A stretch of DNA of 64,000 nucleotides from Halomonas citrativorans. GTDB taxonomy: Bacteria > Pseudomonadota > Gammaproteobacteria > Pseudomonadales > Halomonadaceae. Positions 32,081 to 42,235 of the stretch are shown in pieces (position 1 is the stretch's first letter; each line of letters begins with the position of its first letter). The stretch is from NCBI RefSeq assembly GCF_900163645.1, contig NZ_FUKM01000048.1, forward strand, positions 124,001 to 188,000, written 5' to 3'. The notes under the pieces were generated by a model. The model had not been told where the DNA came from and searched no databases. It saw only the letters and a program-made list of their open reading frames with translations. Position numbers and translations under genes: made by a program.

Positions 32081-32368
32081 ATGGCGCTTGAAGAATCTCA
32101 TGTGCGCCGGGCTGCGCATCTGGCCCGACTCGCCGTCAGCGATGACCAGGCTATTGGCTTTGTAGACGATCTAAGCCGCATTCTGGACATGGTCGACCAA
32201 CTACAAAGTATTGATACTGAGGGAGTTTCTCCGCTCTCACATCCATTGGACGCCACCCAGCGCCTGCGTGCGGACGAAGTAACCGAAACCAACCAGCGCG
32301 ACACCTTTCAGCGTTGTGCTCCGGCAGTGGAAAACGGCCTATACCTGGTTCCCCGTGTCGTTGAGTAA
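32081..32368 (+). CDS. gatC: Asp/Glu-tRNA amidotransferase subunit C
   Basis: GatC is the small stabilising subunit of GatCAB, which converts misacylated Glu-tRNA(Gln) and/or Asp-tRNA(Asn) to the correct amide. The 95-residue protein shows the family pattern VRRAAHLARLAVSDD near the start, LSRILDMVDQLQSIDTEGVSPLSHPL in the middle and VPRVVE at the end. GAGGA lies 10 nt before the ATG. A weak promoter candidate (TTGTAT-16-TATGTT) lies in the leader. gatA follows after 113 bp. Confidence 0.96.
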   Translation: MALEESHVRRAAHLARLAVSDDQAIGFVDDLSRILDMVDQLQSIDTEGVSPLSHPLDATQRLRADEVTETNQRDTFQRCAPAVENGLYLVPRVVE

Positions 32369-32379
32369 GAAAGCCTGTG

Positions 32380-32439
32380 TTTCAAAGACTGTTTTAATGA
32401 CGGTTTTAACGACAGCTTTAATGACGGTTTTAACGACGG
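32380..32439 (+). repeat. 12-bp tandem repeat between gatC and gatA
   Basis: Five adjoining 12-base units follow the pattern TTTTAAYGACGG; the first (32380) is degenerate and the last four are nearly identical. The four clear units alternate AAT and AAC, forming two 24-base super-units. Because 12 is a multiple of 3, copy changes keep frame in the mini-ORF that reads through them. Confidence 0.85.
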
Positions 32440-32489
32440 TTTCCACACTTTTCATACGTTCTCGAACGGAGCTTTCGGGTCATGCTTGA
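32397..32489 (+). CDS. Possible 30-residue leader ORF overlapping gatA
   Basis: An ATG inside the tandem repeat opens a 30-codon frame beginning [16 protein letters not shown], then [14 protein letters not shown]. Its stop overlaps the gatA start region by 8 bases (ATGCTTGA). A Thr/Leu/Val-rich peptide ahead of a translation-related gene recalls leader peptides used in attenuation, and the overlap would allow coupling. There is no clear SD before its ATG and no evident terminator/antiterminator pair, so it may be a by-product of the repeat. Confidence 0.25.
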   Translation: MTVLTTALMTVLTTVSTLFIRSRTELSGHA

Positions 32490-33942
32490 TAAAACGTTAA
32501 CGCAACTCGCTGCCGCCTTAAAAAGTGGTGAGTTTTCCAGCCGCGAGCTAACCTCGCACTATTTACAAAAAATTGAAAAAGCTGACAGCAAGATCAACAG
32601 CTTTATTACCGTGACCGCTGAACAGGCGCTTAATCAGGCCGAAGCGGCCGATAAAGCACGCGCAGCGGGTAATGCTGGGCTGCTTACCGGCATTCCTTTG
32701 GCGTTAAAAGATATTTTTTGTACACGCGATGTAAAAACCAGCTGTGGCTCCAAAATGCTGGATAACTTCATCGCGCCGTATGATGCCACCGTAGTAGAGA
32801 AGCTTAATGCGGCCGGTACCATCAGCCTGGGTAAAACCAATATGGATGAGTTCGCCATGGGCTCCTCCAATGAGAATAGCTACTACGGTGCAGTTAAAAA
32901 CCCTTGGGACTTAACTGCTGTTCCCGGCGGTAGTTCCGGCGGAAGCGCTGCTGCAGTCGCTGCCGGCCTTGTGCCGGCGGCCATGGGCACCGATACCGGC
33001 GGCTCCATTCGCCAACCGGCGGCTTTTTGCGGCATTACTGGCTTGAAGCCCACTTACGGGCGCGTTTCGCGCTACGGCATCATTGCCTACGCATCCAGCC
33101 TGGACCAGGCAGGCCCAATGGCCCGCTCGGCTTCCGACTGCGCGCATTTGATGAACGTGATTGCGGGTCACGACGTACGCGACTCCACTAGCGTCGCTCG
33201 CGGCGTGCCGGACTATACCGAAACCCTCAACGCACCGCTTTCAGGTCTAAAAATCGGCCTACCCAAAGAGTATTTTGGTGATGGGCTAGACCCCGAGGTC
33301 GAAAAAGCCGTGCGTGACGCGGTAAGCGTGTATGAGTCACTGGGTGCGACGGTACGCGAAGTGAGCCTTCCACATACTCACTATGCGATTCCGGCCTACT
33401 ACGTCATCGCCCCGGCGGAAGCTTCCTCCAACCTGTCGCGCTATGACGGTGTGCGCTTTGGCCACCGCTGTAATGAACCGGTCGATTTAATCGATCTTTA
33501 CAAGCGCAGCCGTGCGGAAGGCTTCGGTGAAGAGGTAAAACGACGCATTCTGATTGGTACGCATACTCTTTCAGAAGGCTTTTTTGACGCTTACTACACC
33601 AAAGCGCAGAAAGTTCGCCGCTTGATTCGCCAGGACTTTTTAGACGCGTTTGAAGATGTTGACGTCTTGATGGGGCCGGCCTCGCCGACTCCGGCCTTTG
33701 ACCTCGGTGCTAAAAAAGATCCGGTCTCGATGTATCTGCAGGATATTTATACCATTGCCGTGAACCTGGCGGGCATCCCCGGCATCAGCGTACCCGCAGG
33801 CTTTGCCGGCGGCCGCCCAGTAGGCTTACAGATTCTGGGTACGCACTTTGCTGAAGCGCAGCTTTTAAATGTGGCGCACCAGTATCAGCAAGCGACCGAC
33901 TGGCACCTTCAACTTCCTGCTATTGCCGAGGAGCACGCCTAA
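32482..33942 (+). CDS. gatA: Asp/Glu-tRNA amidotransferase subunit A
   Basis: GatA is the amidase that releases ammonia from glutamine for transamidation by GatB. The 486-residue protein has the amidase-signature triad: Lys76 in LALKDIFCT, cis-Ser151 in [16 protein letters not shown], and nucleophile Ser175 in [20 protein letters not shown] lies 10 nt before the ATG. It overlaps gatB by one base (TAATG). Presence of GatCAB implies Gln- and/or Asn-tRNA formation by the indirect route. Confidence 0.98.
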   Translation: MLDKTLTQLAAALKSGEFSSRELTSHYLQKIEKADSKINSFITVTAEQALNQAEAADKARAAGNAGLLTGIPLALKDIFCTRDVKTSCGSKMLDNFIAPYDATVVEKLNAAGTISLGKTNMDEFAMGSSNENSYYGAVKNPWDLTAVPGGSSGGSAAAVAAGLVPAAMGTDTGGSIRQPAAFCGITGLKPTYGRVSRYGIIAYASSLDQAGPMARSASDCAHLMNVIAGHDVRDSTSVARGVPDYTETLNAPLSGLKIGLPKEYFGDGLDPEVEKAVRDAVSVYESLGATVREVSLPHTHYAIPAYYVIAPAEASSNLSRYDGVRFGHRCNEPVDLIDLYKRSRAEGFGEEVKRRILIGTHTLSEGFFDAYYTKAQKVRRLIRQDFLDAFEDVDVLMGPASPTPAFDLGAKKDPVSMYLQDIYTIAVNLAGIPGISVPAGFAGGRPVGLQILGTHFAEAQLLNVAHQYQQATDWHLQLPAIAEEHA

Positions 33943-35396
33943 TGCAATGGGAAACCGTAATTGGGCTGGAAGTCCACGTTCAGCTCGCTACTCGCTCCAA
34001 GATCTTCTCTGGCGCCTCTACCGCGTTTGGCGCCGAGCCAAATACCCAAGCATGCGCGGTTGATTTGGGCCTTCCAGGAACGCTTCCTGTGCTCAACGAG
34101 CAGGCCGTGGCCATGGCCGTTCAGTTTGGTCTAGCGGTCCATGCGGATATTGCTGAAGTATCAGTATTTGATCGTAAAAACTACTTCTACGCGGACCTGC
34201 CCAAAGGCTATCAAACCAGCCAGATGTATCAGCCCATAGTGGGCCCCGGTGACGTGGAAATTACCCTGGATGACAATACCACCAAGCGTATTCGCATTCA
34301 CCATGCGCACCTGGAAGAAGACGCTGGCAAGTCGCTGCACGAAGACTTTTTAGGCATGACCGGCATCGATTTAAACCGTGCTGGCACCCCGCTGCTAGAG
34401 ATCGTTTCCGAGCCTGATATGCGCAACGCCAAAGAAGCCGCCGCGTATCTTAAAGCGATTCACTCCATCGTTACGTACCTGGGCATTTCCGACGGCAATA
34501 TGGCCGAAGGCTCAATGCGCTGCGATGTAAACGTTTCCGTGCGCCCGAAAGGCCAGGAAGCCTTTGGCACCCGGGCAGAGGTCAAAAACGTTAACTCGTT
34601 CCGCTTTGTCGAGCGGGCGATTGCGTTTGAAGTAGAGCGCCAAATTGAGCTCATCGAAGACGGTGGCACTGTTGTTCAAGAGACACGCCTGTTTGATCCT
34701 GAGCGCGATGAAACCCGCAGCATGCGCACCAAAGAGGAAGCCAACGACTACCGCTACTTCCCCTGCCCCGACCTACTGCCCGTCGTACTTGATAACGCTT
34801 ACCTGGACCACTTACGCAGCCAACTGCCTGAACTGCCCGCCGACAAGCGTGAACGCTTCAAGAGTGAGCTAGGTCTTTCTGCGTATGATGCTGCGGTGCT
34901 GTCTGCCAGCCGTGAAATGGCCGAGTTCTTTGAGGAAGTTCACCAGGTATGCGGTGATGCCAAGCAGGCCGCAAACTGGGTACAGGGCGAGCTTTCCGGG
35001 GCGCTTAACCGTGAAAACCTCACCATCAACAGTAGCCCCATATCGGCGCGCCAGCTGGGCGAGCTACTTAGCCGAGTGATTGACGATACGATCAACGGTA
35101 AAGCCGCCAAGCAGGTCTTCCAGGCGCTCTGGAATGGCCAGGGCGAAAGTGCCGACGCCATCATCGAAGCCAAAGGGCTTAAACAGGTCACTGATACCGG
35201 TGCGATTGAAGCCATGATCGACCAGGTGATTTCTGAAAGCCCGGCTCAGGTCGCGCAGTATCGTGATGCCGAACCTGAAAAACGCGGCAAGATGATTGGC
35301 TACTTTGTGGGTCAGGTAATGAAAGCCTCGCGCGGTACGGCTAACCCTCAACAGGTTAACGACGTGCTAAAAGAGAAGTTCGACGCGCTGTTGTAA
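33942..35396 (+). CDS. gatB: Asp/Glu-tRNA amidotransferase subunit B
   Basis: GatB binds the misacylated tRNA, phosphorylates the acyl group with ATP and transfers ammonia. The 484-residue protein begins [20 protein letters not shown] and has the kinase-domain blocks [30 protein letters not shown] and [15 protein letters not shown], plus a C-terminal YqeY-like tail (about 330-480) that grips tRNA. It ends the gat operon just before a strong terminator. Confidence 0.98.
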   Translation: MQWETVIGLEVHVQLATRSKIFSGASTAFGAEPNTQACAVDLGLPGTLPVLNEQAVAMAVQFGLAVHADIAEVSVFDRKNYFYADLPKGYQTSQMYQPIVGPGDVEITLDDNTTKRIRIHHAHLEEDAGKSLHEDFLGMTGIDLNRAGTPLLEIVSEPDMRNAKEAAAYLKAIHSIVTYLGISDGNMAEGSMRCDVNVSVRPKGQEAFGTRAEVKNVNSFRFVERAIAFEVERQIELIEDGGTVVQETRLFDPERDETRSMRTKEEANDYRYFPCPDLLPVVLDNAYLDHLRSQLPELPADKRERFKSELGLSAYDAAVLSASREMAEFFEEVHQVCGDAKQAANWVQGELSGALNRENLTINSSPISARQLGELLSRVIDDTINGKAAKQVFQALWNGQGESADAIIEAKGLKQVTDTGAIEAMIDQVISESPAQVAQYRDAEPEKRGKMIGYFVGQVMKASRGTANPQQVNDVLKEKFDALL

Positions 35397-35426
35397 GCAT
35401 CAACGTTTGACTCGTACAGCAAAGCG

Positions 35427-35456
35427 AACGGCGGCCCAAGGGCCGCCGTTTTTATT
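35427..35456 (+). terminator. Rho-independent terminator after gatB
   Basis: A GC-rich stem of at least 10 bp (AACGGCGGCC / GGCCGCCGTT) around a 4-nt loop is followed by a T-rich tract, about 30 bp past the gatB stop. Confidence 0.9.
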
Positions 35457-35473
35457 ACCTTAAAACGGTTATT

Positions 35474-35956
35474 TCAAGCCAACTGACGTGGCGACATATA
35501 ACGCATTAACTGAGCGCAGCCTGATGCCCATACGTCTGCCTCTAACTCCGCAATGCCTGCGGTGGCGAACCCCAGCCCCTGGCCCGTTCTGCCCTCCACC
35601 AGCAGTTCCGTCAGATTACCCACCAGTGGCATATGGCTGACCAGCATTATCGGCGTACTGTCTGGTTGTGTTAACAACCAATCGCTTACCTTGGCCGGGT
35701 CATCCTCTGGGGTTATAAAGTCCAGCATGCTTAGCGAACAGCCTAATGCCTCAGCGACAATACGTGCCGTTTGTTGCGCACGCGCATAGGGGCTTGCATA
35801 GAGAACCGGTGCGAAAAACTCCCCTTTTGCCAAACGTGCAGCCAGCCATTGCGCCATCATGGCAGCTTCGTGCTCCCCCTGCGGGGTGAGCAGCCGTTTA
35901 CTATCCGGATAGCCGGGCACGGCTTCTCCGTGGCGCATAATGAATAAGCTACTCAT
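35474..35956 (-). CDS. sixA: Phosphohistidine phosphatase SixA
   Basis: SixA is a small histidine-phosphatase-superfamily enzyme; in E. coli it acts on the PTS-Ntr phosphocarrier NPr. The start at 35956 ([15 protein letters not shown]) has GAGG upstream and gives 160 residues, matching E. coli (161). The catalytic His is in MRHGEA, with further signature segments [14 protein letters not shown] and [11 protein letters not shown]. It overlaps the gpsA stop by 8 bases. Because npr and ptsN are in the same window, a role on PTS-Ntr is plausible but inferred. Confidence 0.94.
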   Translation of the reverse strand: MSSLFIMRHGEAVPGYPDSKRLLTPQGEHEAAMMAQWLAARLAKGEFFAPVLYASPYARAQQTARIVAEALGCSLSMLDFITPEDDPAKVSDWLLTQPDSTPIMLVSHMPLVGNLTELLVEGRTGQGLGFATAGIAELEADVWASGCAQLMRYMSPRQLA

Positions 35957-37016
35957 GCCAGCCTCGATTATCCAAATGGGCCTGCTGAACCGCCTCACGG
36001 GGCAGAATAAATTCTACATCACTGCTCTGCTCGCCCATCATCAGCGTACGCGCCATATCCTGAGCAGGCACACCGCCGAAGAGAACATGGGAGAGGCCTT
36101 CGGCAAGCGGCATATATACGCCCATTTCCTGCGCCTTGGCACACACCAGCTTAACCGTATTGACGCCTTCAGCCACTTGGCCAAGCGCAGAAACAGCCTC
36201 TTCAAGGCTGCGCCCCTCGCCCATGGCATATCCCACGCGATAATTACGCGACAGGTTCGACGAGCAGGTCACAATCAAGTCGCCCACCCCGGCAAGGCCA
36301 AGGAATGTCATGGGGTTGGCCCCCTGAGCCACAGCAAAGCGGCTCATTTCAGCCAGCGCCCGAGTCATTAGCATGCTACGGGTATTTTCACCCATACCCA
36401 ACGCAGCAGCCATGCCAGCCGCAATAGCGTAAATATTCTTAAGTGCACCGCCCAATTCCACCCCGTGGCGATCATTGCTGGCATAAACACGAAAGTAGCG
36501 GCAGCCCAATGCTTGCTGTACCCGGGTGCGTGTTAGCGCATCGGCACTGGCAATCACTGTCGCCGTTAGCTGCTTATCGGCTATTTCTGAGGCCAGGTTG
36601 GGGCCTGCGATGACGCCAATATGGGAAAAACCGGTTTCATCCGCTAACACCTGACTCATCAGCAGAAAGCTATCCGGTTCAATACCTTTGGTGGTGCTGA
36701 CCAGAATTTGGCTTGCCTTTAGCCAAGGTTTCGCGGCCTGAACCACGCTTCGAAACGCCTTTGAGGGAATGGCGATAAGCACAAGCTCGGCATCGTCCAG
36801 CACCGTGTGCAGGTCCGTTGAGGCTTGAACGGCAGGATTCATCGCATAGTGCGGCAAGTAGCGACCGTTACGGTGCTCTTGATTAATTTGCGCGACCAGC
36901 GCTTCATCTCGCATCCATTGACGCACATGGGCACCGTTATCCGCCGCGATGCTGGCAAGCGCCGTACCGAAACTACCACCTCCCAGCACCGCGACCTTGA
37001 TTTGCTGCTCAGCCAT
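35949..37016 (-). CDS. gpsA: Glycerol-3-phosphate dehydrogenase [NAD(P)+]
   Basis: GpsA reduces dihydroxyacetone phosphate to sn-glycerol 3-phosphate, the backbone for phospholipids. The 355-residue protein has the Rossmann motif [12 protein letters not shown] (about 10-21), [11 protein letters not shown], and the catalytic Lys region [35 protein letters not shown] and a C-terminal extension complete it; it is slightly longer than E. coli GpsA (339). It is translationally coupled to sixA. Confidence 0.97.
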   Translation of the reverse strand: MAEQQIKVAVLGGGSFGTALASIAADNGAHVRQWMRDEALVAQINQEHRNGRYLPHYAMNPAVQASTDLHTVLDDAELVLIAIPSKAFRSVVQAAKPWLKASQILVSTTKGIEPDSFLLMSQVLADETGFSHIGVIAGPNLASEIADKQLTATVIASADALTRTRVQQALGCRYFRVYASNDRHGVELGGALKNIYAIAAGMAAALGMGENTRSMLMTRALAEMSRFAVAQGANPMTFLGLAGVGDLIVTCSSNLSRNYRVGYAMGEGRSLEEAVSALGQVAEGVNTVKLVCAKAQEMGVYMPLAEGLSHVLFGGVPAQDMARTLMMGEQSSDVEFILPREAVQQAHLDNRGWHE

Positions 37017-37069
37017 AAGGATGTCCTGAAAAAATCACGCGAAAAGTAACAGCTACTTTATCAAAACAA

Positions 37070-37099
37070 ACGGCCCGCTTGGGAATCCAAACGGGCCGT
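37070..37099 (-). terminator. Rho-independent terminator after htpG
   Basis: An ACGGCCCG / CGGGCCGT stem extended by an inner TTGG/CCAA pairing is followed, on the minus strand, by a T-rich stretch (TTTGTTTTG). It lies 18 bp past the htpG stop and isolates htpG from gpsA. Confidence 0.8.
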
Positions 37100-37117
37100 G
37101 AGAGGTAGCAACGACGA

Positions 37118-39022
37118 TTAAGCGGTCAGTACGCTGTTTAGACGCTTCACATAAGCGGCTGGGTCGTCCAGATGACCACCCTCGGCGATAATCGCCTGGT
37201 CAAGCAGGATATGCGCCAGCTGTGTGAATATCTCGCCTTCTGCTCCTTCCAGGCGTGCTACCAGCGGGTGCTCGGGGTTGAGTTCTAAAATGGGCTTAAC
37301 CTCCGGCATTTTTTGCCCGGCGGCTTCCATAATGCGGCGCATTTGAAAGCCCATCTCATGCTCAGGCAGCACGACGCAAGCCGGTGAGTCGGTCAAACGA
37401 TGGGTAACCTTGACGTCCTGTACACCATCGCTAAGCGCTTCTTTAACACGCTTCAACAGATCTTCTTTTGCCTTGGCTGTCTCTTCCTGAGCCTTTTTCT
37501 CGGCTTCGTCTTCGACATCACCAAGATCCAGCTCGCCTTTGGCCACATCCGCAAAGGATTTACCGTCAAACTCGGTCAGGTGGCTCATCAACCACTCATC
37601 GATACGGTCAGACAGCAGCAGGACTTCGATGCCTTTCTTGCGGAAGATCTCCAGGTGCGGGCTGTTTTTCGCCGCATTGAAGCTATCGGCCACCACGTAA
37701 TAGATCTTCTGCTGGCCTTCTTTCATGCGCTCGACGTAGTCGGCAAGCGATTGATCCTGGGTAGCGGTGTCGCTGTGCGTGGACGCAAAGCGTAAAAGAC
37801 CGGCGACTTTCTCGCGGTTGGCGAAATCTTCGCCTGGACCTTCCTTCAGCACGCTGCCGAAGGTATTCCAGAAGGTTTGGTACTCTTCGCTGTCCTTGGA
37901 AAGCTTTTTAAGCATATCCAGCGCACGCTTGGTCAGCGCCCCTTTGATCTTGTCGACCTGCGGGTCCTGCTGCAAAAGCTCGCGGGAAACGTTGAGCGAC
38001 AGATCGCGCGTATCCAACACGCCTTTGATAAAGCGCAGGTAGAGCGGCAGGAACTGTTCAGCGTCATCCATGATAAACACGCGCTGCACATAAAGCTTAA
38101 CGCCGCGAGCGCCATCGCGCTCATACATATCAAAAGGCGCCCGGCCCGGCACGTAGAGCAGGCTGGTGTACTCAAGCTTGCCTTCTACCTTGTTGTGGCT
38201 CCAGGCAAGCGGGTCGCTAAAGTCATGGGCAACGTGCTTATAAAACGCCTTGTACTCGTCATCAGAAACGTCGCTCTTGGGGCGCGCCCAGAGTGCAGTG
38301 GCTTCGTTAACGGTTTCCCACGTGGTGACTTCGCTGCCTTCGATGTCGTTGCCTTCATCATCCTTGGCCGTTTCTGTCTTGGGCATGCGCACGGGCACTT
38401 CAATATGGTCAGAGTACTTGCGCACCAGGTTTTGAAGGCGGTAATCGTCGGCAAACTCTTTAGCGTCTTCTTTCAGATAAAGCGTAATTTCGGTGCCGTG
38501 AAGCTCGCGCTCAATATCAGCGACGGTAAACTCACCTTCGCCTTTAGAGCGCCACTCAACGCCTTCAGAGGCGGCAGTCCCGGCTTTGCGAGTACGTACT
38601 GCCACTTCATCAGCCACAATAAAGCCTGAGTAGAAACCTACACCGAACTGGCCGATCAACTTGGCATCTTTTTGCTGCTCGCCTGACATCTGCTTTAAAA
38701 ACTCAGCGGTGCCTGAGCGGGCGATGGTGCCTAGGTTAGCGATAACGTCTTCGCGGTTCATGCCAATACCGTTGTCGCGCAACGTAATGGTATTAGCTTC
38801 TTTATCGTGCTCAATTTCTACCCGCAGTTCGCTGTCGCCTTCGTACAGCGCATCGTTATCTAGCGCCGCGTAGCGCAGTTTGTCACAGGCATCCGCGGCG
38901 TTAGAGATAAGCTCACGCAGGAAAATCTCCCGGTTGGAATACAGGGAGTGAATCATCAGGTTGAGAAGCTGCTTAACTTCTGTTTGAAAGCCTAACGTTT
39001 CTTCGTGGGTCGCTGTTGACAT
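37118..39022 (-). CDS. htpG: Molecular chaperone HtpG (Hsp90 family)
   Basis: HtpG is the bacterial Hsp90, an ATP-driven dimeric chaperone. The start at 39022 ([20 protein letters not shown]) gives 634 residues, near E. coli (624); the frame extends six codons upstream. GHKL ATP-site motifs are visible: [25 protein letters not shown], and [11 protein letters not shown]. The middle domain has [10 protein letters not shown] consensus sigma-32 promoter lies about 80 bp upstream and a terminator follows, so it is a stand-alone heat-shock unit. Confidence 0.98.
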   Translation of the reverse strand: MSTATHEETLGFQTEVKQLLNLMIHSLYSNREIFLRELISNAADACDKLRYAALDNDALYEGDSELRVEIEHDKEANTITLRDNGIGMNREDVIANLGTIARSGTAEFLKQMSGEQQKDAKLIGQFGVGFYSGFIVADEVAVRTRKAGTAASEGVEWRSKGEGEFTVADIERELHGTEITLYLKEDAKEFADDYRLQNLVRKYSDHIEVPVRMPKTETAKDDEGNDIEGSEVTTWETVNEATALWARPKSDVSDDEYKAFYKHVAHDFSDPLAWSHNKVEGKLEYTSLLYVPGRAPFDMYERDGARGVKLYVQRVFIMDDAEQFLPLYLRFIKGVLDTRDLSLNVSRELLQQDPQVDKIKGALTKRALDMLKKLSKDSEEYQTFWNTFGSVLKEGPGEDFANREKVAGLLRFASTHSDTATQDQSLADYVERMKEGQQKIYYVVADSFNAAKNSPHLEIFRKKGIEVLLLSDRIDEWLMSHLTEFDGKSFADVAKGELDLGDVEDEAEKKAQEETAKAKEDLLKRVKEALSDGVQDVKVTHRLTDSPACVVLPEHEMGFQMRRIMEAAGQKMPEVKPILELNPEHPLVARLEGAEGEIFTQLAHILLDQAIIAEGGHLDDPAAYVKRLNSVLTA

Positions 39023-39101
39023 TCGCCTAGCCCTCATCAATCACGTTTGTTTAGAGCTCCTGCCTCCCAATGAGACAGGAACGAAAAAATGTGTGAGTTG
39101 G

Positions 39102-39129
39102 ATATGGGGATAAGCAGAGCGATTTCAAG
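39102..39129 (-). promoter_or_regulatory. Sigma-32 heat-shock promoter of htpG
   Basis: On the minus strand CTTGAAA (39123-39129), a 13-bp spacer and CCCCATAT (39102-39109) match the sigma-32 consensus. The predicted start, near 39095, leaves a leader of about 73 nt. The -35 overlaps the last codons of the upstream YkvA-like gene. Confidence 0.88.
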
Positions 39130-39472
39130 AAGGTGAGTGTTGAGAAGTAGCGATATCAATATCACCGTACTTCCAGGCGCGGTAATCTACCAAGCGCTGG
39201 TCGATACGGTTGAGAAGCCAGCCAACGATAATGACATCGTCAATCAGACCTATGAAAACAAGAAAGTCCGGAATTAAATCGAACGGCATTGCAAGATAGG
39301 CAAGCGCCAGCGCCATCATGCCAAAGGCAGCCCAAGGCACAGGTCGAAAGCGACCGCTCAGGACATCAAACGTCATGGGCACAAACAGCCTCAGCGCCCG
39401 CCCGATACGTTTTACAGCCCAAAGGCGGGATTTAAGTCGACGAAATAGCCACAACGTGGATAATCGAGCCAT
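39125..39472 (-). CDS. YkvA-family (DUF1232) small membrane protein
   Basis: The family has no established biochemical role. The start at 39472 (MARLSTLWLFRRLKSRLWAV) has GGAGG 11 nt upstream and gives 115 residues. A strongly basic N-terminal half (about 1-40) is followed by the DUF1232 core: a helix, then ALAYLAMPFDLIPDFLVFIGLIDD (about 66-89), and a second hydrophobic stretch VIIVGWLL. The PxDLIPD motif and trailing DD are diagnostic of the family. It is upstream of htpG and divergent from slt; no functional link is evident. Confidence 0.88.
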   Translation of the reverse strand: MARLSTLWLFRRLKSRLWAVKRIGRALRLFVPMTFDVLSGRFRPVPWAAFGMMALALAYLAMPFDLIPDFLVFIGLIDDVIIVGWLLNRIDQRLVDYRAWKYGDIDIATSQHSPS

Positions 39473-39573
39473 CGTAATTGAATCCTCCAAGTGTCACGAT
39501 TGTCTGAACACTATTTGCCCATTTCGTTCACTATTAGCGGTTGCCAATCCGTTAGCGAGAAAGAGAGAAAATT

Positions 39574-41523
39574 ATGCAGGCATCGTCATTCAGATCCCCT
39601 TTTCGCACCCTAGGCGCGGCAATCCTGGTGGGCTTACCCATTGTCTCATGGGCCGCTTCTGATACCGCAATGCGCGATGCGTTAGAAGCCGCTCGTCAAC
39701 AACAGTGGAACCACATCGACGAGCGCGCTATTGAAGACCATGTGCTGAGCGGCTATGTCGACTACCACCGATTACGCAATCAACTACCCAACGTCTCGAC
39801 GGCCCAAGTACAAAGTTTTATTAACCAGCATAATGACTCTCCGCTTTCTGAGTGGTTACGCGGTCAGGCCATTGCCAAGTATGGCCACGCGGGGCGTTAT
39901 AGCGATTTGCTGGCCGTTGCCGATGGCGAGCCTGCTGGCACGGCTCGCCAGTGTTATTACTATACGGCTCTCATGGACTCGCAGCCGCAACAGGCCGCTG
40001 AGGCAGGCCTCGCACTTTGGCTTGAAGGAAGCTCCCAGCCAGATGCGTGTGACGCCCTGTTTGACCACCTGCGAGCTAACGGCACGATTGATGCAACGGC
40101 TATCTGGGAGCGAAAAATGCTCGCTTGGCAAGCCGGTGAAGATCGTCTATCCACCTATTTAGGCGGGCTGCTCAGCGGCCAGTGGCACACCGCTATTGAA
40201 ACCGCCGACCAAGTGAATACCAATACCCGCGCTGTCACCTCAGCGCCCGCCTGCCTTGGCCCTGAATGCGCGGCAACCGCCAGTTTCTACAAAGCCGCGA
40301 TGCAGCGGTTCACCCGTGAGGATACCCCGGCCGCATTGAGTAGCTGGCAAACCATCGCGCCCAACGTGAACCTTCCACCCAGTGATCAGCAAGCCATTGA
40401 AGAAGAGTTGGCTTTCTATGCACTGGTACGCAATGTACCCGGCGCATTAGGCTGGGTAGATGACGTTCTTCCCTCGCTGGATAGCGAGCGCGTGCTGGAG
40501 CTACGCGTACGCCGTGCATTGGCAGACCGGCAGTGGCAGGAGGTGATTCACTGGATTGCGGAAATGCCCACCAGCCAACAAGAAAACAGCCGCTGGCAGT
40601 ACTGGCTGGGGCGTGCCAACGAACAGCTGGGCAGCCAAGAGGCAGCCACCGCTCGCTACCGTCAGGCGGCGACCGACCGCAGCTTTTATGGGTTTGCGGC
40701 CGCTGAACAACTTGGCCAGCCTTACCAACTCAATCTTGAGCGCAATCATTTTGATGAGGCTTCACGCGAACGCACTGCACGCCTACCCGTGGTCCAGCGT
40801 ACCGAAGCGCTGCTACGCATTGGCGAAGACGGCCTGGCCAATAGCGAATGGCTGTATGCGGTGCAAAACGGCACGCCCCAGCAGGCGCGCGCCCTGGCCG
40901 ATTATGCGGCCCATCAACAGTGGCATGCACGCCTGGTGCAGACCACGATTGCTGGCAGCATGTGGGATGCGCTTGATTGGCGTTTCCCCGAGGCTTACCG
41001 AGAGAGCTTTATGCACTGGGGCCGCCAAACCGGTGTAGACCCGTATATGCTAATGGCGATTACCCGTCGTGAAAGTGCCTATAACCCGGTGGCGCTCTCT
41101 CCGGCAGGCGCCCGCGGTTTGATGCAGTTAATGCCCGGCACGGCAAGCCTGGTAAGCCGCCAACTGGGTATTAGCGACCCGGGGCCTTACGGCATTCTTG
41201 ATCCTGAACTTAATATTCGCCTGGGCAGCACCTATCTGCGCGACAAACTGAACCGCTATCAGGGTAACCGGCTTGCCGCCGCTGCCGCCTATAATGCTGG
41301 CCCTGGGCGTGTTGATCAGTGGCTGGGAAGCGGCATGGAGTCATTTGATCTGTTTGTGGAAAGCATTCCCTTTAAAGAAACACGCGATTATGTGCAGGCG
41401 GTGCTTAGCTATCGGGTAATTTTTGAAAGCCTGGCCAACGGTGGTAACAGCGAAGGTGTTTCACTGTTGAGTGATAGTGAACAACAGGTACGTTACGACC
41501 GCGCTTTGCTGGCTCGTCAATAA
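39574..41523 (+). CDS. slt: Soluble lytic murein transglycosylase
   Basis: Slt70-type enzymes cleave the MurNAc-GlcNAc bond of peptidoglycan, forming 1,6-anhydroMurNAc, and help clear uncrosslinked strands. The 649-residue precursor matches E. coli (645). A signal peptide ends at about residue 28 (VSWAA). A long superhelical alpha-rich region (about 30-470) leads to the catalytic SLT domain with Glu500 in RRESAYNPVALSPAGARGLMQ and the AAAYNAGPGRVDQWL motif. It starts with an AGAGAG-type SD and is monocistronic. Confidence 0.95.
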   Translation: MQASSFRSPFRTLGAAILVGLPIVSWAASDTAMRDALEAARQQQWNHIDERAIEDHVLSGYVDYHRLRNQLPNVSTAQVQSFINQHNDSPLSEWLRGQAIAKYGHAGRYSDLLAVADGEPAGTARQCYYYTALMDSQPQQAAEAGLALWLEGSSQPDACDALFDHLRANGTIDATAIWERKMLAWQAGEDRLSTYLGGLLSGQWHTAIETADQVNTNTRAVTSAPACLGPECAATASFYKAAMQRFTREDTPAALSSWQTIAPNVNLPPSDQQAIEEELAFYALVRNVPGALGWVDDVLPSLDSERVLELRVRRALADRQWQEVIHWIAEMPTSQQENSRWQYWLGRANEQLGSQEAATARYRQAATDRSFYGFAAAEQLGQPYQLNLERNHFDEASRERTARLPVVQRTEALLRIGEDGLANSEWLYAVQNGTPQQARALADYAAHQQWHARLVQTTIAGSMWDALDWRFPEAYRESFMHWGRQTGVDPYMLMAITRRESAYNPVALSPAGARGLMQLMPGTASLVSRQLGISDPGPYGILDPELNIRLGSTYLRDKLNRYQGNRLAAAAAYNAGPGRVDQWLGSGMESFDLFVESIPFKETRDYVQAVLSYRVIFESLANGGNSEGVSLLSDSEQQVRYDRALLARQ

Positions 41524-41569
41524 GCGTACAAAGGTAATCGCGCTTACTGCCTGGTCAGTTTACTCACCA

Positions 41570-41592
41570 AGCGCCCAGTTATACTGGGCGCT
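41570..41592. repeat. Inverted repeat at slt/LysE convergence
   Basis: A perfect 10-bp inverted repeat (AGCGCCCAGT / ACTGGGCGCT, 3-nt loop) overlaps the last codons of the exporter gene. Neither strand has a T-run after it, so it may be a Rho-dependent or mRNA-end hairpin rather than an intrinsic terminator. Confidence 0.45.
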
Positions 41593-42235
41593 GTTCCATC
41601 GCCAAACGAAGCCCAAACGCGACCAGCACCGCGCCTGTCGCGGCATTTAACACCTGCGCAAAGCGCACGCTGGCGAGCCACTTGCTGGCACCTCCCACCA
41701 TGAATACCACGCTGATTTGCCAGATATTGGCAATGATAAAGTGGACACCTGCTAGCCACAGGGATTTGATCAACGCCGGATCCCCCGGCGCAATAAACTG
41801 AGGCAAAAAAGCCATATAAAAAATAATCGTTTTTGGATTCAACACATTGGACAGTAAACCTTCCTTAATCGGCTGCCAAAGCGGAACAGGAGAAGCGGCA
41901 CCGATTACCCCTTTGACCGGTAATGGCTGGCCACGCCTTGCGGCTAACAAACTGGTGACCCCTAGCCATACCAGATACCCCGCCCCGACCAACTTTAATA
42001 GATGAAATGCCCAGGCCGACTGGAGCAGAATCAGTGAAATACCTAATGCCGAGATGGTCGCGTGTACAAACAGACCGCAGCAGATCGCTAAGCTGGTGGC
42101 AATGCCGTCCCGTGTCCCGCCTCGGGCAGTGTTACGGATAACCAGCAAGGTATCCACGCCAGGCGTAATCGACAACAGTGTAATAGCGACCAAAAAGGCC
42201 ACAAACTGAGAATCAACAAGGTGTATTGACGACAT
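41579..42235 (-). CDS. LysE/RhtB-family amino-acid exporter
   Basis: Members of this family are small inner-membrane exporters of amino acids such as lysine, threonine or homoserine lactone; the substrate cannot be told from sequence. The 218-residue protein has about six hydrophobic helices. It carries the family signature near the N-terminus, LLSITPGVDTLLVIRNTARGGTRDGIATSLAI, including the G-x-x-x-A-G-like turn, and a central NPKTIIFYMAFLPQFI. A perfect 10-bp inverted repeat (41570-41592) spans its stop and lies between it and convergent slt, but has no T tract. Confidence 0.92.
   Translation of the reverse strand: MSSIHLVDSQFVAFLVAITLLSITPGVDTLLVIRNTARGGTRDGIATSLAICCGLFVHATISALGISLILLQSAWAFHLLKLVGAGYLVWLGVTSLLAARRGQPLPVKGVIGAASPVPLWQPIKEGLLSNVLNPKTIIFYMAFLPQFIAPGDPALIKSLWLAGVHFIIANIWQISVVFMVGGASKWLASVRFAQVLNAATGAVLVAFGLRLAMEQRPV

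Noticed and set aside
37877..38629. 250-codon plus-strand open frame inside htpG
   Set aside because: It lies wholly antisense to conserved htpG codons; long antisense frames are common at this GC content.
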